In this document: positions 1 through 8,240 of the stretch, piece after piece
How the letters are laid out: each line of letters opens with the position of its first letter
Position numbering within the stretch: the first letter of the stretch is position 1
Assembly (NCBI GenBank): GCA_028283725.1
Contig: JAPWKC010000003.1
Location: forward strand, 558,001 to 622,000
Direction: 5' to 3'
DNA: 64,000 nucleotides
Source: Neorhizobium sp.
GTDB taxonomy: Bacteria; Pseudomonadota; Alphaproteobacteria; Rhizobiales; Rhizobiaceae
Translations under genes and position numbers: made by a program
The notes under the pieces: generated by a model
Told to the model about the DNA's origin: nothing
The model's database searches: none
What the model saw: the letters and a program-made list of their open reading frames with translations, nothing else

Positions 1-126
1 TTCGAGATCCCGCCGCGCAGCTTTTCGGTCGTTCATCACGGGCAGCGGCACGTCACGCGGGCGCTTGCCGCCCTCATCCAGATGCTGGACGCGCCGGATG
101 CGGCCGATGATGCCTATCCGGGGTGA
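1..126 (+). CDS. C-terminal end of a probable LysR-type regulator (partial)
   Basis: An open frame enters from the left edge and ends at a TGA at 124-126, giving 41 residues. The segment has the look of the last helix of a LysR substrate-binding domain (a Phe-x-Val-x-His-His stretch followed by an Arg-His-Val-x-Arg-Ala-Leu helix), a common C-terminus in LysR proteins of rhizobia. Only the tail is visible, so the family call is tentative and the ligand cannot be guessed. Confidence 0.45.
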   Translation, partial: FEIPPRSFSVVHHGQRHVTRALAALIQMLDAPDAADDAYPG

Positions 127-445
127 GCCGCGTTTCGCAGGCGGTGTCCGGTGCGGTGCAGATCGTTCTGATGGTTTTCAGGGGACATGATCGGGCCGAA
201 TACGGAAAAAGGCCGGCGTTTGCGGATCCGGGCCTTCATGCCGCCGACCAAGGCTGAAAACCTATCCTTGCGTCCTGCACGGGCCTGTCCAGAGCGTCCG
301 CAAGCGTCTGATCTTAATGGCATGATCAGGTCTTCAGGACTGGCCAGAGGATGACGGCATCCAACGGCCGAGGGGGTGCCGGCAGTCTGAAGGCCCGGAC
401 TTGCAGGTCCGGGCCTTTTTCTCGCATGCGGATGGTCTCTTGCCG
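127..445. other. Gene-free stretch between convergent genes
   Basis: No credible coding frame lies here; open frames on both strands are out-of-frame shadows with unnatural composition. The only structure I see is the hairpin with a T-run listed separately near its right end. Confidence 0.5.
390..421 (+). terminator. Rho-independent terminator-like hairpin
   Basis: A GC-rich stem (arms GGCCCGGAC and GTCCGGGCC, about 5 nt loop) is followed by TTTTT on the plus strand. It lies about 260 bp after the LysR tail and just after the stop of the convergent chemotaxis gene on the minus strand. On the minus strand it has no T-run, so it should work mainly for plus-strand transcripts. Confidence 0.6.
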
Positions 446-2350
446 TCAAGCGGCGTGGCGCAGGTCGCGGGGCGTGCGGCGGCTATCTCCGTCGAGACGG
501 AAGTTGGAAAGCAGTGCCTGCAGCTGGCGGCTTTCTTCCGCCAGCGTTTCGCTCGCAGCGGTGGTTTCCTCCACCATGGCGGCATTCTTCTGGGTCATCT
601 GGTCCATGTGGTTGACCGAGGAATTGATCTCGGCGAGCGCGGTCGACTGTTCGCGCGAGGCCGTCGCGATCGATTCCACATGCTCGTTGACCTTGTTGAC
701 CAGCCGTTCGATCTCGACCAGCGCATCGCCGGTGGAGCGGACGAGCGAGACGCCGCCTTCGACTTCCGATGCCGACGTGCTGATCAGCGTCTTGATTTCC
801 TTGGCGGCATTGGCAGAGCGTTGTGCCAGTTCGCGGACTTCCTGGGCAACGACGGCAAAGCCGCGGCCGGCCTCGCCCGCACGGGCCGCCTCGACGCCGG
901 CATTGAGCGCCAGAAGGTTGGTCTGGAAGGCGATCTCGTCGATGACGCCGATGATCTGGCTGATCTTCGTCGAGGAATCCTCGATGCGGCCCATGGCGGT
1001 GACGGCGCTGCGGACGATATCGCCGGACTTTGCCGCACTCTGCTTGGTCTCGTGCACCATGTCGCGCGCCTCGTTGGCGCGGGTGGAGGCGGCGCGGACG
1101 GTGGCCGTGATCTCGTCAAGCGCCGCTGCCGTTTCTTCCAGGGCTGCGGCCTGCTGTTCGGTGCGCTTCGACAGGTCGTTTGCGGCCGACGAGAGTTCTG
1201 CCGAATTGTTGTTGATCGTCGCTGCGGCGCCACGGACATTCACCATGGTGGAGCGCAGACGTACCATCGTCATGTTGACGTTGGTCTGCAATTCGGCGAA
1301 GGCGCCCTGGAACGTGCCTTCCATGCTGTGGGTGAGGTCGGCTTCGGCAAGGGCGGCGATGACGCGGCGGACTTCGTTGACGGCATTGTCGACGCTCGTC
1401 ACCAGTTCGTTCATGCCATGGGCAAAACGGTTGAGGTCGTCATTGCCGTAATCCTTGTGGATGCGGCCGGTGAAATCGCCGGCGACGGCTGCGGCGACGA
1501 CGCCGGAAATGCTCGCCTGCAGATCGCTCGAGCGCTCGTGCAGAACCGCTTCCTGGGCCTTGAGTTCGGCCATGGCGCGGGCATTGTTGCGGAAGACCTC
1601 GACGGCGCGGGCCATTTCGCCGATCTCGTCACGACGGTCGGCATCGATGCCCTTATCGTCCATTTCGCCGCGGGCCAGAAGCGTCATCGCGCCGGTCAGA
1701 TCATGGATGGGGCGAACGATGCCGCGGCGGGCAATCAGCGTGCTGATGAAAGCGCCGAGCAGGATCAGCGCCAGCGCTGCACCGCCGGCGACCATCATCG
1801 CCATCGAGGAAGAGGAGAGCGCTGCGGCGCGGGCGGCTGCCAGCGTGTTGCCGGAATAGGTGCTGTAGACCTTGACGGTGTCGGTGACGGTTTTCTGTCC
1901 GTCGAGCGCCTTGCCGAGTGCCGCCGATATCGCCGTTGCATTCGACGGGTCATTCTCTGCGACCACGACCATGGCGCGGATCGAGGAGAAATAGCTGTCG
2001 AGGGCGGCGCGGATGGCGCCCAGCTGCTGGGTCTCGTTGGCGTCTGCCGTCGACTGGATTTTCGGCAGGCGGGCGAGCATTTCGGTAGAGCGCTTTTCGG
2101 CTTCCGCGCGGAAATCCTTCGCCTTTGCCGGGGCTGCCGCCAGCTGGTAGGTCATGCGGCTGATGGCAATGATATCGACGCGCAGGTCCATCGCCTCGCG
2201 GGCGACTTCCTCGCGGGCGCCGACCGAGGTCATGGCGCCCTGCAGACCGTAAAGGCCGCTTGCCGACACGCCGGCGATGACGACGGAAGACAGGCCCATG
2301 ATCGCAACGACCAGGCCGATCTTCTTCGATATGGAAACATTTTTGAACAT
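446..2350 (-). CDS. Methyl-accepting chemotaxis protein
   Basis: A 634-residue chemoreceptor. Transmembrane helix 1 lies at about residues 11-33, a helical periplasmic sensor domain follows (about 34-182), helix 2 at about 183-207, a HAMP linker at about 208-262, and a long cytoplasmic signalling coiled coil to the C-terminus. The conserved hairpin tip ([16 protein letters not shown], then EVRELAQRS) that contacts CheA and CheW is intact. There is no C-terminal NWETF-type tether for CheR/CheB. The start is the ATG at 2350, immediately before a typical membrane anchor. The ligand cannot be inferred. It stands alone, with a 250 bp upstream gap. Confidence 0.93.
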   Translation of the reverse strand: MFKNVSISKKIGLVVAIMGLSSVVIAGVSASGLYGLQGAMTSVGAREEVAREAMDLRVDIIAISRMTYQLAAAPAKAKDFRAEAEKRSTEMLARLPKIQSTADANETQQLGAIRAALDSYFSSIRAMVVVAENDPSNATAISAALGKALDGQKTVTDTVKVYSTYSGNTLAAARAAALSSSSMAMMVAGGAALALILLGAFISTLIARRGIVRPIHDLTGAMTLLARGEMDDKGIDADRRDEIGEMARAVEVFRNNARAMAELKAQEAVLHERSSDLQASISGVVAAAVAGDFTGRIHKDYGNDDLNRFAHGMNELVTSVDNAVNEVRRVIAALAEADLTHSMEGTFQGAFAELQTNVNMTMVRLRSTMVNVRGAAATINNNSAELSSAANDLSKRTEQQAAALEETAAALDEITATVRAASTRANEARDMVHETKQSAAKSGDIVRSAVTAMGRIEDSSTKISQIIGVIDEIAFQTNLLALNAGVEAARAGEAGRGFAVVAQEVRELAQRSANAAKEIKTLISTSASEVEGGVSLVRSTGDALVEIERLVNKVNEHVESIATASREQSTALAEINSSVNHMDQMTQKNAAMVEETTAASETLAEESRQLQALLSNFRLDGDSRRTPRDLRHAA

Positions 2351-2627
2351 CAGAACTTACCCCCAAACGCCAAGGTGACGCATCCTCTTCGACCTCAAGC
2401 GAAGGCGCTATTGCCCTTCGTCTCAAGAAAACCTGCCAAGATACTGACGTGCATGCGCTAATTCTGAGTTAAAATGTCGCAGCAAGCATTCGCGCATTGC
2501 TTGCATGGACGGCGGCCGCTCGCTTGGGTCATCGGCGCACACCCCTAAATCTGACAATTGAACATATTGGCGCAGGCGGATAGGGGAGAGTAACACTTCC
2601 TTAACCATGCTGATCCAGAGAGGGATG

Positions 2628-3059
2628 ATGACCGGTACGGACAAGCATCGTCACTATCTTTCGCGCTTTTACGGCGCCAACGACAATCCGGAGGCGCGGT
2701 TTCGCCGCACGAGCCTGTTTGCGCGGGCGATCTTTCCGCAGGCGGGCATCAAGGCCTATCAGGGCATCTCGGTGAAGATCGTCGGGCTGCAGGAGCAGGG
2801 GGCCATTCTCCAGATGGCCGACAACCAGACGCTGCCGGAGCACTTCTATCTGTGTCTCGGGGAAAACGAGATCTTCTTCACCTGTGCGCGCCGCGGCGAG
2901 GTGAAGGCGGGCGTGCTCGTCGCCTTCACCGAGCCGGAAGATACGTTCTTCATCGATGCGCTGGCGCGAATCGAGTTGCCGATGGCGACCTTCCAGAAGA
3001 TGCGCGGCAGCTGCCCGGCGGTCATCCAGTCGCGCATGCGGCGCCCCGGCCAGCGCTGA
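2628..3059 (+). CDS. PilZ-like domain protein
   Basis: A 143-residue cytoplasmic protein. An RFRR stretch near residue 25 is followed by a beta-rich region with the layout of a PilZ barrel (a beta strand ending in Gly-Ala-Ile-Leu, a Leu-Pro-x-x-Phe strand, then Ala-Arg-Arg-Gly and Gly-Val-Leu-Val-Ala-Phe). PilZ domains bind cyclic di-GMP, but the canonical D/N-x-S-x-x-G motif is degenerate here (VGLQEQG), so binding is uncertain. The ATG at 2628 has a GAGAGGG just upstream; an in-frame ATG at 2607 is an alternative. Neighbours are a chemoreceptor and a SpoA protein, which fits a motility or surface role. Confidence 0.6.
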   Translation: MTGTDKHRHYLSRFYGANDNPEARFRRTSLFARAIFPQAGIKAYQGISVKIVGLQEQGAILQMADNQTLPEHFYLCLGENEIFFTCARRGEVKAGVLVAFTEPEDTFFIDALARIELPMATFQKMRGSCPAVIQSRMRRPGQR

Positions 3060-3208
3060 TCCCCACCATATTCCTGATTTCGTGTCGTATTTCGACGGCG
3101 AACTGTGGATGTTTACCCTTCGTTAAGGATGGCGGCGCTCGGCGGCGGCATCTGTCGAGGCGTCGGCCTAGGTCCTGATGGTCCACGCATTTTCGAAAGG
3201 TGATTCCG

Positions 3209-3706
3209 ATGAACGACGACTTTCCGCCTGTCGAGGCCGAGGCCGAGGCCGATGCCGATGCCGATACCGCACCGGCGATGAAGACGTCGGTTGCGGATGA
3301 TGCCTCAGTCGATGATGGCGTTGCCATCGAAGCACCGCCTGGCGATCTGGCCGGCCTTGCACAGCCCATAGAGGAGACCCCAGTGCTCGAACCAGACAAT
3401 CTATTGCCAGCCATGCCGGAGTTTGCTGTTCCCCCACTGGTGCATGCCGGGGATCGCAGCGATCGCTTTCGTCCGCCGGTCAGCCAGATCCCGGTCGAGA
3501 TGCAGGCTGTCATCGGTCGCGTCAAGGTTTCGGTGGCCGATCTGATGGGGGCCGAGCCCGGCGCCCGGTTCAAGCTCGACAGCAAGTTCGGCGAGCCCAT
3601 CGAGTTGCAGGTCAACGGCAAGCGGATCGGGTATGGCGAGATCGTCGCCGACGATCGCGACAATCTCGTCGGCATCCGGATGATTTCGCTGGAGCCGGAT
3701 TTATAA
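3209..3706 (+). CDS. Stand-alone SpoA (FliN/FliM-like) domain protein
   Basis: A 165-residue protein. Residues about 8-25 are an acidic Glu-Ala/Asp-Ala repeat, then a variable linker, then a C-terminal SpoA domain from about residue 95: IPVEMQAVIGRVKVSVADL, GARFKL, PIELQVNGKRIGYGEIV, ending in GIRMISL. SpoA domains form the flagellar switch C-ring (FliN, FliM) and type III secretion C-rings. No other flagellar gene is in the window, so this is either a displaced or a second FliN-like protein. The ATG at 3209 follows GAAAGG at 3195-3200; a GTG at 3200 is an alternative. Confidence 0.75.
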   Translation: MNDDFPPVEAEAEADADADTAPAMKTSVADDASVDDGVAIEAPPGDLAGLAQPIEETPVLEPDNLLPAMPEFAVPPLVHAGDRSDRFRPPVSQIPVEMQAVIGRVKVSVADLMGAEPGARFKLDSKFGEPIELQVNGKRIGYGEIVADDRDNLVGIRMISLEPDL

Positions 3707-3913
3707 GGAATTCCCGTAGCCTGGCTGCCGTTCATGCCGATCCGGGGCGATTTTTCAGGCCGGTTGCTCCCGTTCGCTCCCGCCACCGTTGGATGTGATG
3801 TTATTCCTGATAAAAAGAGTCGAGTTTAATCTTTACTCTGAAAATCAACTTTACTATGGTGCCGCCATCGACGGGTTCTGACCCTTCATGATCCTGCCAA
3901 GACGGGGAGCGCC

Positions 3914-4351
3914 ATGGCGAAGAAACAGAAGCGGAAGAACGGCAATGTCACGCAGACCGCACAGGTCGGCGGAACCGGAGCCCCGGATGGCGGCGCAACC
4001 GTTCAGACGCTCGGCGGCAATACGGCCGATATCCGCAGCTTCCTTTATGTCGGCGGCCGTGACTGTCAGGTTGCGCATCTCCGCCAGATCGCCAGCAAGC
4101 ATGGCGCCGAACTGATCCACCACGACGGCGGCCTGCGTGAGGCCGTGTCGCGCATCGATACCGTTCTTCCCTCCGTCGACTGCGTCTTCTGCCCCATCGA
4201 CTGTATCAGCCATGATGCGTGTTTGCGGGTGAAGACCGGTTGCAAGAAGTTCGGCGTCACCTTCATTCCGTTGCGCAATGGCTCCAAGTCCAGCCTGGAG
4301 CGGGCGCTCCAGACCATCAAGGAGCGGAATGATGAAAGACGAATTTCCTGA
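3914..4351 (+). CDS. DUF2325 family protein
   Basis: A 145-residue protein. The first 45 residues are a basic, Gly-rich tail; the rest carries the DUF2325 signature: a YVGGR strand start, an HLR helix, IHHDGG, then CPIDCISHDACLRVK and a CKK segment. The conserved Cys and His residues suggest a metal site or redox role, but the family has no assigned function that I know of. It overlaps the next small gene by 23 nt, suggesting translational coupling. Confidence 0.75.
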   Translation: MAKKQKRKNGNVTQTAQVGGTGAPDGGATVQTLGGNTADIRSFLYVGGRDCQVAHLRQIASKHGAELIHHDGGLREAVSRIDTVLPSVDCVFCPIDCISHDACLRVKTGCKKFGVTFIPLRNGSKSSLERALQTIKERNDERRIS

Positions 4352-4592
4352 TCGCCGGGATGCCGAGCGTCATGACCAGAGCCGGTTGATCGGGCTGCAC
4401 AAGCTTGCCGAACAGAATGGCGATGGCCTCGTGCCGGAACTCTACCAGATCGCCCGCGAGCGTGAGGCTCAGCGCATCGAGCGTCGGGCCGGCGCCGGCA
4501 ACGTGATCGCGTTTTCACCACGCGACGGGGATGGCGCGCCGGGCCCTGCCAAGGGCGAAACCGGGAGCGTCATCGTCTTTCGCAAAGTCTGA
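4329..4592 (+). CDS. Small hypothetical protein
   Basis: An 87-residue, charged, soluble protein rich in Arg, Asp and Glu, with a helical centre (LHKLAEQNGDGLVPELYQIA). It starts at ATG 4329 inside the end of the DUF2325 gene (in another frame) and ends before a convergent gene. The overlap with its upstream neighbour supports translation. I do not recognise the family. Confidence 0.55.
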   Translation: MMKDEFPDRRDAERHDQSRLIGLHKLAEQNGDGLVPELYQIAREREAQRIERRAGAGNVIAFSPRDGDGAPGPAKGETGSVIVFRKV

Positions 4593-4667
4593 TCCCGTTT
4601 CAAAAAGAGAGCATCCGTCGTGCGCCGGTTCGTCCGGTCGCATGACGCTCCTTTATCAATCCGACCG

Positions 4668-5042
4668 CTATCGATCCGGCCGGGTGCCGAACACAGCGCC
4701 CGCGGCGACGATCAGCCATCCCAGCATCATCAGCGTGCCGCCGAGCGGAGCGGCAAAGGGAAACAGCCGGTCGCCGGTATAGTGGCGGCAGACGAGGTCG
4801 CCGGCAAAGACGATGGTGCCGAAACCGAGCACGAGGGCTGCAAGCGTTGCCGTGCGGACGTGCCGGTATGCGAGATAAAGCCCCAGCAGAACGGGCGCAT
4901 GCGCAAGGCACATGGTCGAGGCCGAGCCGACGAAATGGGTGTCGCCGCCATGGCTTGCGGCGGCGGCGAGCGCCACGCCGCAGGCGCCCATCAGGCCGCT
5001 CACAAAGAGAATCAACGGCCTCAAAGTGATGAGTCTTTCCAA
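4668..5042 (-). CDS. DUF423 family small membrane protein
   Basis: About 124 residues with four hydrophobic segments and the DUF423 pattern: an N-terminal helix with SGLMGACGVALAAAASHG, then HAPVLLGLYLAY, then GFGTIVFAGDLVCRHYTGD and a final GGTLMMLGWLIVAAGAVFG helix. The family (E. coli YgdD) is an inner-membrane protein of unknown role. I placed the start at TTG 5042, four bases beyond the stop of the globin gene on the same strand, which gives the usual family length; no in-frame ATG fits. The tight spacing indicates translational coupling to the globin. Confidence 0.8.
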   Translation of the reverse strand: MERLITLRPLILFVSGLMGACGVALAAAASHGGDTHFVGSASTMCLAHAPVLLGLYLAYRHVRTATLAALVLGFGTIVFAGDLVCRHYTGDRLFPFAAPLGGTLMMLGWLIVAAGAVFGTRPDR

Positions 5043-5046
5043 CAGC

Positions 5047-5436
5047 CTATTCCCTGTTCTGCATGTGGAAGGCCAGCCGCTCGACGGGCGGCCAGATGAT
5101 GTCGCGGAGTTTCGGATTGTCGATCGTCTCGTCCATGGCGCGACGGAAGCACAGCATCCATTCGTCGCGTTCCGCCGGCCCGATCGCCGCACCGAAATGC
5201 CGCGAGCGCAGGCGCGGATGGCCGTATTTCTCGACATAGACGGGTGGGCCACCAAGATAGCCGGTCAGGTAATCGTAGAGTTTCGCCTCGCTGCCGGCAA
5301 GGCTTGCCGGGTGGATGGCGCGGCAACGGGCGGCTTGCGGAAGCGTGTCCATCAATTCGTAAAACCGATGGCACAGCCGATGGATCGTCTCGTCGCCGCC
5401 GATCGCCTCGTAAAGTGTGATGGTGTCGTCCGTCAT
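5047..5436 (-). CDS. Group II truncated haemoglobin
   Basis: A 129-residue globin of the short 2-over-2 fold. It has the N-terminal YEAIGG motif, Phe-Tyr at the B helix (distal Tyr B10), a GGPPVYVEKYGHPRLRSRH stretch with the proximal His, and the Trp of the G helix in DIIWPP, which is typical of group II. Such proteins bind oxygen or NO and are often protective. It is followed immediately by the DUF423 gene on the same strand. Confidence 0.88.
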   Translation of the reverse strand: MTDDTITLYEAIGGDETIHRLCHRFYELMDTLPQAARCRAIHPASLAGSEAKLYDYLTGYLGGPPVYVEKYGHPRLRSRHFGAAIGPAERDEWMLCFRRAMDETIDNPKLRDIIWPPVERLAFHMQNRE

Positions 5437-5640
5437 GTCAGCCGGGAAATGTCGTTGCGTCGCGCTACTTTCCTCCGGTGTTAGACCTCAAGAGCAGGGC
5501 GGGCAAGAGGCGAGGGTGGGGCGGAAGCCACGCGGCAGCCGGAGGTGGCGATAAACCACCCCCGGCTTGCTTTCGATCGGGGAATGTCTCGTGCACGGTC
5601 TATGCCTGCGGAACCGTGGTCAGCGGTTGGACGGCGGCAA

Positions 5641-5826
5641 TCAATCCGGGCCGGCATCCGCCTCATGGGCGTCGGGGCCGGGCAGAGACCCGGTGCCGGG
5701 CGTCTTGTCGTGGTCCGTCAGGTGTTCCTTGGCATGCGGGCCGGCTGCGGGATGTTTTCCGGTGGCCGGCGCGGGCGTCCTGTCGGTCTCTTCCACCGCG
5801 TCGCGCGCTTTTCTGTCCTCGACCAT
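5641..5826 (-). CDS. Small hydrophilic hypothetical protein
   Basis: A 61-residue protein rich in Pro, Asp, His and Thr with no hydrophobic segment. The ATG at 5826 is preceded by a strong GGAGGAA at 5831-5837, which is the main evidence that it is translated. It looks like a disordered stress-type peptide; the function is unknown. Confidence 0.5.
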   Translation of the reverse strand: MVEDRKARDAVEETDRTPAPATGKHPAAGPHAKEHLTDHDKTPGTGSLPGPDAHEADAGPD

Positions 5827-5950
5827 GATGTTCCTCCATCCGTCATTTGCAGGGCAGTGAAGCGGAAACGGCTGAACGGTTGCGGAGTTCCGTGCAAAGA
5901 GCGAGCCGCCATAGGGCGATGAGAGCACGCAGCAGGCTTTTTTCAACGAG

Positions 5951-5978
5951 AAACGCCCGCCGGGGAGCCGGCGGGCGT
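5951..5978 (-). terminator. Rho-independent terminator of the sugar dehydrogenase operon
   Basis: A perfect 10-bp GC stem (arms CGCCCGCCGG and CCGGCGGGCG, 4-nt loop) is followed on the minus strand by TTTCTCG. It lies about 30 bp after the stop of the GMC subunit. Confidence 0.7.
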
Positions 5979-6010
5979 ATGGTCGTCATCTGCGAAGGAT
6001 CGCGCGACGA

Positions 6011-7646
6011 TCAGATCTCTTTCAGAAGCTGCTCGGCGATGCGAACAGATAGGGCTGCACCCGTCAGGGTCGGGTTCATGCACGAGGCCGACGGCATGAC
6101 GCTGGTGCCGGCGATGAACATGTTCTGGTGGTCATGGGTGCGGCAGTCGCGATCGACGACCGAATCCTTGGCATCGTCACCCATGCGGGTCGTGCCCATG
6201 ACGTGCTGGCGGTTCTGCCACTTGACGTCGGTGGACAGAACTTCGGCATCAAGCAGCTGGGCGATCTTGTTCAGGTCTTCCAGGCCACGGTCGCGGCCGG
6301 CATTCCAGTAGTCCGTCACCGAATAGTAGAGGACCGGAACCGGGATGCCGAGCGCGTCGAACTTGGTCTTCGATGGCGTGACGCGGTTTTCGGCGAGCGG
6401 CAGCGGTTCGAAGTCGATCGCCCAGTTGAGCGAACGGGCCGAATACTGGCGGATCATCTCGTCGAGCTTGGAGCCCATGATGCCCTTCTTGATGAAGCCT
6501 TCGGTCATCTGGGGATGTCGGTACGGTGTTGCGCACCTTGATCTTGTAGCTCGGGTAATCCTTGCGGAAGGCGCCATCGCGCTGGTTGAGGTAGACCAGC
6601 AGTTCCGTCGGGCCTTCGCCCGGCCAGATGTCCTCCTTGGTCAGCATGTTCATGCTGATGCCGGTATGGTCCATCAGGTTGCGGCCGACCTGATCCGAGG
6701 AGTTGGCAATGCCGTTCGGATATTTGTCGGAGGTCGAGATCAGGAGAAGCTTTGCCGATTCGATGCCGTAGGCGGCGAGCACGAAATAGCGCGCCGTCAG
6801 GCGATGCTCGGAATTGTCGGGCTTCTTGTACCAGACGGCGGTGATCTTGCCGTCTTCGCCGGCTTCCACCTTGTAGACGGGCGAGTTGTCGAGAAGCTTG
6901 GCGCCATGGCGTTCGGCCAGATCGATATGCTGCGAGCCGTCATATTTGGCGCCGATCGGACAGACCGGATTGCAGTTGTTGTTGCCGGCGCAGACCGGGC
7001 GGTTGCCGTAGGGGCGCGAGGCGCGACCATGCGGCTCGAGAACCGGATTGAAGCCGCCGACAGACAGCTTTTCGGCAAGCGTCGTGAACATGTAGCTGGA
7101 ATTCAGCTGCTTCATCGGGAAGGGCATGGTGCGCGGCGGCATCGGGTGGCCGCCCTGGCCGCTTTCGTCCTGGCCGTCCATGCCGGTAACGCCGAGTTCC
7201 AGCTCGGCCTTGTTGTAATACTGTTCCAGATCGTCATAGCCGATCGGCCAGTCGCGGCCGCGGCCATAGAGCGACTGGATCTTGAAGTCGTTCGGGATCA
7301 TGCGCCACAGGGCCGAGCCGAAGTGCCAGGTCGTGCCGCCGACGACGCGCAGGTAGGACGTGTTGTACTTCACCGGGCCTTCATACTGAAGGTAGTCGCC
7401 ATAGGTGGACGGCGCCCAGGGCATGCTGGGGAAAGGGGAGCCGGCGCCCTGAAGCTTGGCGTTGGCCAGCGACAGTTTTACCGGGGCATTGCGGAAGGTC
7501 TCGACGATCTCGCGGCGATCGACCCTTGGGCCGGCTTCGAGAATGATGACCTTCTTGCCGGCCTTGGCGACCTGCGAGGCGACGATGCCGCCCATGACAC
7601 CCGATCCGATGACGATCAGGTCCGCATCAAATGCGTCGTTTGCCAT
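6011..7646 (-). pseudogene. Sugar/gluconate dehydrogenase GMC flavoprotein subunit, frameshifted
   Basis: The catalytic subunit of a membrane-bound FAD sugar dehydrogenase (gluconate 2-dehydrogenase / sorbitol dehydrogenase type). The N-terminal part has the FAD-binding VIGSGVMGG motif, GGTTWHFG, a Cys-rich CAGNNNCNPVCPIGAKYDG stretch, and AAYGIESAKLLL. The C-terminal part has HVMGTTRMG and the GMC active-site end HDHQNMFIAGTSVMPSASCMNPTLT. The two parts lie in different frames: they join at a run of four G at 6511-6514 (four C on the coding strand), and removing one base restores a single protein of about 544 residues. It is either a real inactivating indel, a homopolymer sequencing error, or a slip site. 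It is the last gene of the three-gene operon. Confidence 0.85.
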
Positions 7647-7659
7647 TGTCTTTATCCTG

Positions 7660-8190
7660 TCAGATCTTGCTGCCGGGCTTCGGTCCCCAGGCGTTCGGGC
7701 CGGGACCGTAGGTCGGAATGGGGAGGAGGCCCTTCGTCGGGCGGTACATCAGCGATTTCTCGTAGGTGATGAGTTCGGCATCCTCGGGATCGCCGACGAC
7801 GCCGAGATACCAGGCGGAGACGATCTTGGTTGCGGTTTTCATCACATTCGGATCGGCGGGTTTGAGCGCCAGAAACGCATCCATGTTCTTGACGCCGGAC
7901 TGGTTCACGACCTGCTGAAGGGCCGCGATATCGGCCTTCAGCGTCTTGCTGCGCTTGGCAAGGGCTGCAAGGAAGCGGGCGCCGAGAACCGGATCGAGAT
8001 CATAGCCCGTCAGGAATTCGGAAAGCTTGGTGAAGCCCTGCACGTCGTCGTCGGCTGCCGCAGCCGAGAGCGGTGCGGCAAGCGATGAGAGAACGGCAAG
8101 ACCGCCGATGGCGACGGTGCCACGCAGAAGCGAGCGCCGGGCGAGGGGATGGCTCAGGAAAGAGCCGGAACGATGATTGTCTGTCGACAT
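7660..8190 (-). CDS. Sugar/gluconate dehydrogenase small subunit, Tat-exported
   Basis: A 176-residue protein with a twin-arginine signal (ARRSLLRGTVAIGG then a hydrophobic stretch ending at about residue 45). The mature part matches the small subunit of membrane FAD dehydrogenases (gluconate dehydrogenase subunit 3 / sorbitol dehydrogenase small subunit), with the C-terminal block SAWYLGVVG, YEKSLMY and PTYGPGPNAWGPKPG. This subunit carries the FAD subunit across the membrane via Tat. It lies 13 bp upstream of the GMC gene and follows the cytochrome gene. Confidence 0.82.
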   Translation of the reverse strand: MSTDNHRSGSFLSHPLARRSLLRGTVAIGGLAVLSSLAAPLSAAAADDDVQGFTKLSEFLTGYDLDPVLGARFLAALAKRSKTLKADIAALQQVVNQSGVKNMDAFLALKPADPNVMKTATKIVSAWYLGVVGDPEDAELITYEKSLMYRPTKGLLPIPTYGPGPNAWGPKPGSKI

Positions 8191-8240
8191 TGCTGATATC
8201 CTCGATGAGGCAGTCAGAGCGTGAAAAAGGGGCGGAGCGA

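Noticed and set aside
401-2461. Long plus-strand open frame (686 codons) over the chemoreceptor gene
   Set aside because: It is antisense to a clearly conserved chemoreceptor; its composition (Gly, Ala, Arg, Asp, His-rich without motifs) is a shadow of GC-rich codons.
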